DNA of 5,782 bases. It comes from Gemmatimonadota bacterium. GTDB taxonomy: Bacteria; GCA-2686955. Where the stretch lies: positions 1,222-7,003 of the forward strand of contig JALXCG010000249.1 in the NCBI GenBank assembly GCA_026991065.1. The letters run 5' to 3'. This document shows positions 1-4,431 of the stretch, one piece after another. Made by a program: the position numbers and the translations under genes. The notes beneath the pieces are model-generated. The model saw only the letters and a list, made by a program, of their open reading frames with translations, was not told the DNA's origin and searched no databases. The first letter of the stretch is position 1, and each line of letters opens with the position of its first letter.

Positions 1-312
1 CAGGAGGCGGGCGTGGCGCGATTCCGCGCCATCGTTCTGACCTCGTTGACGACATTTCTCGGGCTCACGCCGATGCTGCTGGAGAAGAGCATGCAGGCGC
101 GCTTCCTGATCCCCATGGCCACTTCGCTGGCTTTCGGTGTGCTCTTCGCCACCGCGGTCACCATGATCATGGTGCCGGTTTGCTACCTGATTCTGCATGA
201 TCTCATGCGCCTCTTCGGCCACTCCGGCGCGCTGCGATCGCGGCGCGGTGGGGCCGGTGGGGATGTCGTCGCCGGCAGCGGTTCGGGCAGCAAGGTTGAA
301 GCGGTGGCCTGA
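1..312 (+). CDS. RND-family efflux transporter permease, C-terminal end (partial)
   Basis: This is the 3' end of a large inner-membrane RND pump gene (AcrB/MexB-like). The reading frame is open to the window edge, so the GTG at position 13 is internal and not a start. The 103 visible residues hold the last two transmembrane helices. The first, about residues 8-27 (RFRAIVLTSLTTFLGLTPML), matches the conserved stretch before and within TM11 of the family. The second, about residues 38-67, is the Gly/Ala/Val-rich TM12 ending in VPVCYLIL. A cytoplasmic tail rich in Arg, Gly and Ser follows, ending in KVEAVA. Such pumps normally work as trimers with a periplasmic adaptor and an outer-membrane channel to expel drugs, detergents or metabolites using the proton gradient. 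The substrate cannot be told from this fragment. The linker between the two helices (LLEKSMQARFLIPMA) is shorter than in E. coli AcrB and resembles RND branches of non-enteric bacteria; this comparison is from memory. Confidence 0.93.
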   Translation, partial: QEAGVARFRAIVLTSLTTFLGLTPMLLEKSMQARFLIPMATSLAFGVLFATAVTMIMVPVCYLILHDLMRLFGHSGALRSRRGGAGGDVVAGSGSGSKVEAVA

Positions 313-324
313 ACAGAAGAGGGG

Positions 325-702
325 TCAGTGGGTGCGCCGCCGGTGCCAGATCGAGTAGTAGCGGTAGCGCCCCGGCATGTGGCTGCTGATCGATGCCGCA
401 ACCGTGACCAGGAGCAGCAGCGGCAGCCGCAGCCGCGGCCACAGGAGGGCCGCGAGAAGTAGCAGCACCTTGCTCAAAGTGATGGCGCCGCGCAGCTCCA
501 CGAACCAGAGCGGAGTACTTCCGGCGTGCGAGAGCGCCAGCAGTCCGCCGGTTAGCGCGCTGGCAATCGCCGGGTGCAGCAGGGCGGTGGCGGGCAGATG
601 AAACCAGACGCCTCCGAGGAGTATACCGAAGGTGATGATGTGCAGGGTGCGCAACGTGATGCGCAGCCAGCGCTGGAGATCGAAATGGGGAAAACCAACC
701 AT
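325..702 (-). CDS. Small four-helix integral membrane protein of unknown function
   Basis: I do not recognise a named family. From the ATG at 702 the protein has 125 residues and is almost wholly membrane-embedded, with hydrophobic segments at about 16-34, 41-59, 72-88 and 91-106. It is capped by a basic end (WHRRRTH). Notable features are His21 in helix 1 (RTLHIITFGILLGGVWF), a polar pair Glu69/Arg71 before helix 3 (FVELRGAITLSK), and the motif SSHMPGRYRYYS at 106-117 just after helix 4. I recall this motif, without being able to check, from uncharacterised proteobacterial membrane proteins. A TTG at 744 in the same frame would add 14 residues. I prefer the ATG because the product then starts just before an amphipathic segment, but no clear ribosome binding site precedes either codon. 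The stop lies 12 bp from the RND stop (tail to tail), and the start is divergent from the MATE gene. The conserved His and Arg could suggest cofactor or metal handling, but that is speculation. Confidence 0.72.
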   Translation of the reverse strand: MVGFPHFDLQRWLRITLRTLHIITFGILLGGVWFHLPATALLHPAIASALTGGLLALSHAGSTPLWFVELRGAITLSKVLLLLAALLWPRLRLPLLLLVTVAASISSHMPGRYRYYSIWHRRRTH

Positions 703-776
703 GAGAAGGGTAGAGTGGAGCAATCTTGCCGGCGCCGCCAGCAAAATCCGCCGCTCTCCACGTAGGGTCTTTCTCG
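703..776. promoter_or_regulatory. Divergent intergenic region between the four-helix protein and the MATE gene
   Basis: This 74-bp gap lies between two start codons pointing away from each other, so it must hold the promoters of both genes unless one is read from farther off. I see no convincing -35/-10 pair on either strand. A 6-bp inverted repeat, GTGGAG at 715-720 and CTCCAC at 756-761, spans the gap and could be a regulator site, but arms this short can arise by chance. If the four-helix protein starts at the TTG at 744, the gap shrinks to 32 bp. Confidence 0.4.
764..767 (+). promoter_or_regulatory. Ribosome binding site supporting the MATE start at 777
   Basis: AGGG lies 9 bases before the ATG at 777. 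It favours that ATG over the in-frame TTG at 726, which would add 17 residues (MPAPPAKSAALHVGSFS) that look like translated upstream DNA and not part of the family. The match to the anti-Shine-Dalgarno sequence is only four bases. Confidence 0.45.
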
Positions 777-2246
777 ATGCAACGCTCCACTGCCGACCGC
801 GCTTTCGAACCAGGTGCTCTTCTGCGTCTGGCGGCGCCGCTGGTGCTCTCGTTTTGGATGCGCTCCGCTTTCTCCTTTGTCGACACGATCTACGCCGCCA
901 CGTTGGGGGATGCGGCGGTGGCGGCGATTGGCCTGTCGATCCCTTTCGAGTTCCTTTTCATCGCCGTCTGGGTGGGGCTTTCCAACGGGTTGACGGCTAC
1001 CCTCGGAGAGGCGTTCGGTGCCCGCGACGCCGGCCGGGTCGAGGCCTTGGTGCGGGTCGTGCGGTGGATGACCACCGCGGCGGTGCCGCTTTTTGTGCTC
1101 CTTGGATTGGCGCTCTGGTGGCTGGCGCCGACGCTGCCGATCGATTCGCAGGTGGCGCGTTATTTCGGCATCTACACTGCGGTCCTGATCGGCGGGACCG
1201 GCTTGACCGGCTTCTGGTCGGTGATCCCCGATTCTTTGATCAAGGCCCACTATCAGACCCGTGTCACCATGAAGGCCGGGGTTCTGTCGAACTCACTCAA
1301 CCTCTTCTTGAATACACTCTTTCTCTTTGTCTTTCATTGGGGAATTCTGGGCATTGCGCTCTCCACCGTAATCGGACGCCTGGGCGGCTTGCTCTATGCG
1401 TTGAAGAAGGCGGCGGGATTCGAGGCCCGACGGCGTCGGCAGTGGGCGGCGGACGCTCCCCGGCAGGCGCCGTCGTCGTCGTCGGCGCCACCCGTATCGG
1501 CAGCCTCATCCGCTTCACCAGATCCATCACCGTCGCCGGCGGTAGAAGCCGCGACATCGACCGGTCTGCTCAATGTGCGCACGCCGGCGCGGGCGATCCT
1601 CGCCCTGGCGTTGCCGGCGTCGCTCTCCTTCGGTTTGATGGCAACCGAGTCCGCGGTTGTTAACCGGATTCTCGCTACTTTCGACCAGGCCACGGCGGCG
1701 ATTGCCGCTTTCGCGATCTTTCATCGCGTGGCGATGTTCGCCGGGATGCCGCTGATCGCCATTTCGGCCGCTTCGCTCCCCTTCTTTGCCCGGGCCCACG
1801 GAGCGGGAAATGGGGGCGCGATGCGGCGCGGTCTGCTGGAGGGGTCATTGGCCTCGGTGGTCTACGTGGTGGCTGCGGTGGGGCCGATCACCTACTGGGG
1901 GGCGGAGGCGATTGCCCGGTCTCTGGCCGAGGCCCCGGCGACGATCGCATTTGCTACTTTCGCGCTGCGCATGGTGCCGCTCTCCGGCCTCGCGACCATC
2001 CCCTTCGTGCTCTGTCGCCCGGTTTTTGACGGCATGCAGCAGGGCGCGCCCGGGGCGATCATGGCGTCGGTCCGCTATTTGGGGTTGACCCTGCCGGCGG
2101 CGTGGGGAGGCGCGCATGTCGCGGCTGCTTTCGGCTATCCCCGCTTCAACGGTGTGGTCCTGGGGCTGATCACCGCGGGCTTGCTGGTTTCCAGCGTCTT
2201 TCTTGCCTGGACCGTGCGGAAAGTTCGTCAGCTCGCTGACGCGTGA
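777..2246 (+). CDS. MATE-family multidrug/toxin efflux transporter with long inter-lobe linker
   Basis: A 489-residue inner-membrane protein with about twelve hydrophobic helices in two similar halves, as expected for a MATE antiporter, which exports cationic drugs or metabolites using Na+ or H+. The N-lobe (about 12-210) opens with LAAPLVLSFWMRSAFSFVDTIY followed by ATLGDAAVAAIGLSIP (41-56), the typical helix 1-2 region of the family including Asp36. The C-lobe (about 270-480) repeats the pattern with ALALPASLSFGLMATESAVV and FDQATAAIAAFAIFHRV. Between the lobes, about residues 215-263, lies an unusually long cytoplasmic linker: an Arg-rich start (FEARRRRQW), then a Ser/Pro/Ala-rich run including four TCG-coded Ser at 233-236. 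Family members usually have a much shorter loop here. The start is taken at the ATG at 777, with AGGG upstream. The 3' end overlaps the convergent thpR gene by 19 bp. The substrate cannot be predicted. The MATE fold assignment is firm, the subfamily is not. Confidence 0.92.
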   Translation: MQRSTADRAFEPGALLRLAAPLVLSFWMRSAFSFVDTIYAATLGDAAVAAIGLSIPFEFLFIAVWVGLSNGLTATLGEAFGARDAGRVEALVRVVRWMTTAAVPLFVLLGLALWWLAPTLPIDSQVARYFGIYTAVLIGGTGLTGFWSVIPDSLIKAHYQTRVTMKAGVLSNSLNLFLNTLFLFVFHWGILGIALSTVIGRLGGLLYALKKAAGFEARRRRQWAADAPRQAPSSSSAPPVSAASSASPDPSPSPAVEAATSTGLLNVRTPARAILALALPASLSFGLMATESAVVNRILATFDQATAAIAAFAIFHRVAMFAGMPLIAISAASLPFFARAHGAGNGGAMRRGLLEGSLASVVYVVAAVGPITYWGAEAIARSLAEAPATIAFATFALRMVPLSGLATIPFVLCRPVFDGMQQGAPGAIMASVRYLGLTLPAAWGGAHVAAAFGYPRFNGVVLGLITAGLLVSSVFLAWTVRKVRQLADA

Positions 2247-2794
2247 GCAAAGTGGGCAAGAGCGCTGTACTCCGCCCCACTGGGCAGAAGCCGGCTGGCA
2301 AAAAGGGTGGTTTGCTGAACCTGCATGGGGATTCGCCGGTCGACATCGGCACCGAGCGCGGGTGGCGGGCCGCCCCGGCGACGCAGGCGACCGACCGTGA
2401 GATGAGGCGTGAAGCGGCGTGGTTCCGGTGGGAAACCACACTCGACAACCGCGTGCTCCACAACCGCCGCCAACTCGATTAGCGCGCCGTTTGTTTCGGG
2501 TTCGAGCGCAACCACCAGGGGGCGGCGGCGTGGCGGGAACGGCGCCAGGCGGATCCACTCAATCGGGAACTCGGGAAACTTCGTTAGAGCGGCATGCAGA
2601 GCCGCCGTCAAGGCGGGGATCTGCTGCCGATCGGTTTCGCCTAGAAAACGCAGTGTGACGTGAAAACAATCGGGAGCCAGCCAGCGAACGCCGTCGTCTT
2701 CCCGGCGGACTGCTCCCACCCATTCAGCGATCGCTTCGCGGGTTGTGTTGGGGAGATCGACTGCGACGAAGATTCGGGGCTTGCTTTTGCTCAT
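2228..2794 (-). CDS. thpR: RNA 2',3'-cyclic phosphodiesterase (2H / LigT family)
   Basis: A 188-residue cytoplasmic enzyme of the 2H phosphoesterase superfamily. It carries both catalytic tetrapeptides: H45-V-T-L in WLAPDCFHVTLRFLGE and H131-L-T-V in RFTPHLTVGR. The N-terminus RIFVAVDLP and the C-terminal ASRLLPSGAEYSALAHF are also typical of ThpR/LigT, and the length fits the family. Family members open 2',3'-cyclic phosphate ends of RNA to 2'-phosphate; the E. coli enzyme also joins tRNA halves through 2'-5' bonds in vitro. The physiological role is poorly known. The ATG overlaps the TGA of the upstream phosphatase gene as ATGA and has no Shine-Dalgarno sequence of its own (a C-run precedes it), so translation is probably coupled to the phosphatase. 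It is the last gene of the - strand train and runs 19 bp into the 3' end of the convergent MATE gene. Confidence 0.93.
   Translation of the reverse strand: MSKSKPRIFVAVDLPNTTREAIAEWVGAVRREDDGVRWLAPDCFHVTLRFLGETDRQQIPALTAALHAALTKFPEFPIEWIRLAPFPPRRRPLVVALEPETNGALIELAAVVEHAVVECGFPPEPRRFTPHLTVGRLRRRGGPPPALGADVDRRIPMQVQQTTLFASRLLPSGAEYSALAHFAHASAS
2231..2248. terminator. Possible weak hairpin in the MATE/thpR convergent overlap
   Basis: GCTCGC and GCGTGAGC can form a 6-bp stem (one G-T wobble) around a 6-base loop, exactly where the two convergent genes end. No T-run follows on either strand, so it is not a standard intrinsic terminator. It may simply be chance in GC-rich DNA. Confidence 0.2.
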
Positions 2795-3603
2795 GGGGGA
2801 GTTGTTTTCGCGGAAGCTTTGCGTTCTATGAGCACGACAGTGATGTTGTCCGTGCCGCCCGCGTCCAGAGCGGCGCGGATGAGTGCGTCAACCGCGGCAT
2901 CGCTCTTCGGCTCACGGTCGAGAATGGCCTCAATACTGGGATCGTCGAGCATCCCGGTGAGGCCGTCGGTGCAGAGCATGATGCGCTCGCTCTGTTTCAA
3001 CTCTCGCGGGGGGTCGGAGTGATCCACCTCGAGTGGCAGCGGGATCCCCAGCGCCTGAGTGATCACATTGCGCTCGGGGTGAACGCGCGCCTCGGCTGCG
3101 GAGATGATCCCCGCGTCGACCATCTCCTGTACCCGGGAGTGATCATGCGTGAGCTGCTGCAGGTGACCGGGGCGGTGGCAGTAGATGCGACTGTCTCCGA
3201 CGTGCACCCAGTGGACCTGTTCCGCCACTGTCAGCACAACCACGCAGGTGGTACCCATGCCGAATAGCTCGTTGGGCTCGGTCAGGCTGCGCACATGAAT
3301 CAGATCATTGGCCGCCCGCATGCCCCGCTCCAGCCGCTCGGGGATCTGCTCCGGGTCGATCTTTACGCCCTCGAAGGCTTTGGCGAAAGAGGTCGTGGCC
3401 AAATGGCTGGCGACTTCGCCCCCTTTGTGGCCCCCCATTCCGTCGGCCACGACGCAGAGAAGAGAGCGGTCGTCGAGAGAGACGATCGCGTAGGAATCCT
3501 GGTTCGTGGTCCGCACATGGCCGATGTGCGTGGCGCCATGGGCTTGAAGAGGGCTGGACACTGGAGAAGCTCCGGGATGCTGCACCGATTTCAACACCTT
3601 CAT
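2791..3603 (-). CDS. PP2C-family protein serine/threonine phosphatase (Stp/PrpC type)
   Basis: A 270-residue soluble metal-dependent phosphatase that removes phosphate from Ser/Thr of proteins. The bacterial PP2C motifs appear in order: R31-TTNQD36S, V52-ADGMGG58 (metal-binding Asp54), G117TT, H134-VGDSRIY141, L151-THDHS156, N179-VITQALG186, C211-TDGLTGML219 (metal-binding Asp213), and G250-TDNITVVL258 (metal-binding Asp252). All core metal-binding aspartates are present, so the enzyme should be active. About 25 extra residues precede the domain; there is no membrane segment or regulatory domain. The start ATG is 4 bases after the TAG stop of the upstream membrane protein, and the TGA stop overlaps the thpR ATG, both signs of translational coupling. 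In most bacteria such phosphatases oppose Hanks-type kinases and often sit beside one. None lies in this window, so the partner kinase, if any, is elsewhere or upstream. The symbol is left blank because stp and prpC cannot be told apart here. Confidence 0.95.
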   Translation of the reverse strand: MKVLKSVQHPGASPVSSPLQAHGATHIGHVRTTNQDSYAIVSLDDRSLLCVVADGMGGHKGGEVASHLATTSFAKAFEGVKIDPEQIPERLERGMRAANDLIHVRSLTEPNELFGMGTTCVVVLTVAEQVHWVHVGDSRIYCHRPGHLQQLTHDHSRVQEMVDAGIISAAEARVHPERNVITQALGIPLPLEVDHSDPPRELKQSERIMLCTDGLTGMLDDPSIEAILDREPKSDAAVDALIRAALDAGGTDNITVVLIERKASAKTTPP

Positions 3604-3607
3604 AATA

Positions 3608-4381
3608 CTATAGATTCTCGCCGGCTGTACTTATCACGGTATCCAGAACAACCTGCTCGAAGAGATCCAGGCCAAGAGAGGCGCGAGCATCGCCGTGAGA
3701 GTCAAAAAAACTGATACGGGAGCCGGCACTTGGGCCATCCTCCAACAGTACGCGCACATGCGCCCCAGAGTCGCTCATCCGCAGTTGTGTGTTGGGAGCG
3801 GAAACAGCCAGGCCCAGACGCTCATTCCCGTCCGCATCGAAAAGATGGAACCCTGTTTCGCTCGCCTGGTGTCGCAACAGGACACGCGGGGTGCTGGTGG
3901 AATCGGACAGGGCCAACATGGGCCCCTCCGCGTTGGCACGCAAGGTGATTTGCGCACTCACGTTGTCACCACCCAGAGCGAGGCCGGGAGTACCGCCGGG
4001 GAAGATGCCGAGGTGCGCTTGGACTGAGCCATCACGCCCGCGGGCCAGCAGCCCGGTCTCGGTCAGGCTCATTCTCTCCGCGCCATCCGGCCCATAGAAA
4101 TAGACCCCCGGCACCCTGTTCTTGACGCGCAGAGCGACCCGCGTGCGCCCGAGATCGTCGACCAGGCGCAGGTCGCGCGTGCTTGATCTGTCGCTCCGCG
4201 CGGAATCGTCGCGGCTGATCTGTGGCGGCGGTTGCTGCCGAAGAAACTGCGCCACCGGCACCAACATGCCGGCCAACAGTATGGCGACCAGCATGAAGAG
4301 CCGGCGGCGCAGACGCTGCACCTGGGTTTCCAGTTGCCGCACGCGGGCTTCGATCTCGGCTGGTGTCAGCGAGGATTCCAT
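3608..4381 (-). CDS. Membrane-anchored protein with degenerate ~22-residue beta-type repeats, unknown function
   Basis: I do not recognise a named family. The 257-residue product begins with a short charged, probably coiled-coil helix (about 6-27, EIEARVRQLETQVQRLRRR), followed by one transmembrane helix (about 29-47). The Arg cluster before the helix predicts N-in topology, so the remaining 210 residues should be outside the cytoplasm. After a Pro/Gln/Ser/Arg linker (48-70) come eight degenerate repeats ending near 238. Each has the form hydrophobic-x-hydrophobic-x-D-x-x-G-x-x-R-x-x-L; the clearest are LRLVDDLGRTRVAL (71-84), VYFYGPDGAERMSL (93-106), FHLFDADGNERLGL (178-191) and ISFFDSHGDARASL (223-236). 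The alternating pattern suggests paired beta-strands with Asp-Gly turns, such as a solenoid or sheet. The last 19 residues are non-repetitive. There are no cysteines and no enzyme motif. The gene starts 50 bp after clpB and ends 4 bp before the phosphatase gene. No Shine-Dalgarno sequence is visible before the ATG. Confidence 0.82.
   Translation of the reverse strand: MESSLTPAEIEARVRQLETQVQRLRRRLFMLVAILLAGMLVPVAQFLRQQPPPQISRDDSARSDRSSTRDLRLVDDLGRTRVALRVKNRVPGVYFYGPDGAERMSLTETGLLARGRDGSVQAHLGIFPGGTPGLALGGDNVSAQITLRANAEGPMLALSDSTSTPRVLLRHQASETGFHLFDADGNERLGLAVSAPNTQLRMSDSGAHVRVLLEDGPSAGSRISFFDSHGDARASLGLDLFEQVVLDTVISTAGENL
3668..4171 (-). repeat. Region coding eight degenerate ~22-residue protein repeats
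   Basis: This covers residues 71-238 of the membrane-anchored protein. Aligning on the central Arg or Gln gives positions 81, 103, 121, 144, 166, 188, 210 and 233, so the steps are 22, 18, 23, 22, 22, 22 and 23 residues. Repeats 3 and 4 have Gln in place of Arg, and repeats 4 and 5 have lost the Gly of the turn. The repeats are visible in protein but not as DNA repeats, so the duplication is old or held by structure. Confidence 0.7.
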
Positions 4382-4431
4382 CGCGCAAGGATAGCGCCGG
4401 GTAGCCCGCGGGTGTGATTACAACTTGTCGG
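4382..4431 (-). other. Gap between clpB and the repeat-protein gene
   Basis: These 50 bp hold the 8-base palindrome CCCGCGGG (4405-4412) and an overlapping 4-bp stem CGGG-TAG-CCCG (4398-4408). There is no T-run on the - strand, so it is not an intrinsic terminator. I see no clear promoter, which supports read-through from clpB. Confidence 0.4.

Noticed and set aside
726-776. TTG start adding 17 residues to the MATE protein
   Set aside because: The extension lacks family resemblance, and the ATG at 777 has an AGGG ribosome site at good spacing.
203-886. - strand open frame (227 codons) across the RND tail and the four-helix gene
   Set aside because: The overlapping frame 325-702 shows real membrane helices; this one has only poly-Ala and Arg/His/Pro-rich sequence.
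552-1250. Long - strand open frame (232 codons) antisense to the MATE gene
   Set aside because: Its product is rich in Arg, Gly, His, Gln and Pro with no hydrophobic core or motif, typical of the antisense shadow of a GC-rich gene; the MATE frame clearly encodes the real protein.
632-1663. + strand open frame (343 codons) overlapping the MATE gene
   Set aside because: Arg/Gly-rich shadow in another frame of the MATE gene, with no recognisable domain.
1845-2558. - strand open frame (237 codons) spanning the MATE 3' end and thpR
   Set aside because: Low-complexity Arg/Pro/Ala composition, and it overlaps two well-supported genes in other frames.
3604-3635. TATAGT just before the phosphatase ATG as a -10 box of an internal promoter
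   Set aside because: The hexamer overlaps the upstream stop codon, no -35 element lies about 17 bp upstream, and the start point would fall inside the first codons.
4397-4412. GC-rich palindrome after clpB as an intrinsic terminator
   Set aside because: The stems are only 4 bp and no T-run follows on the transcribed strand.
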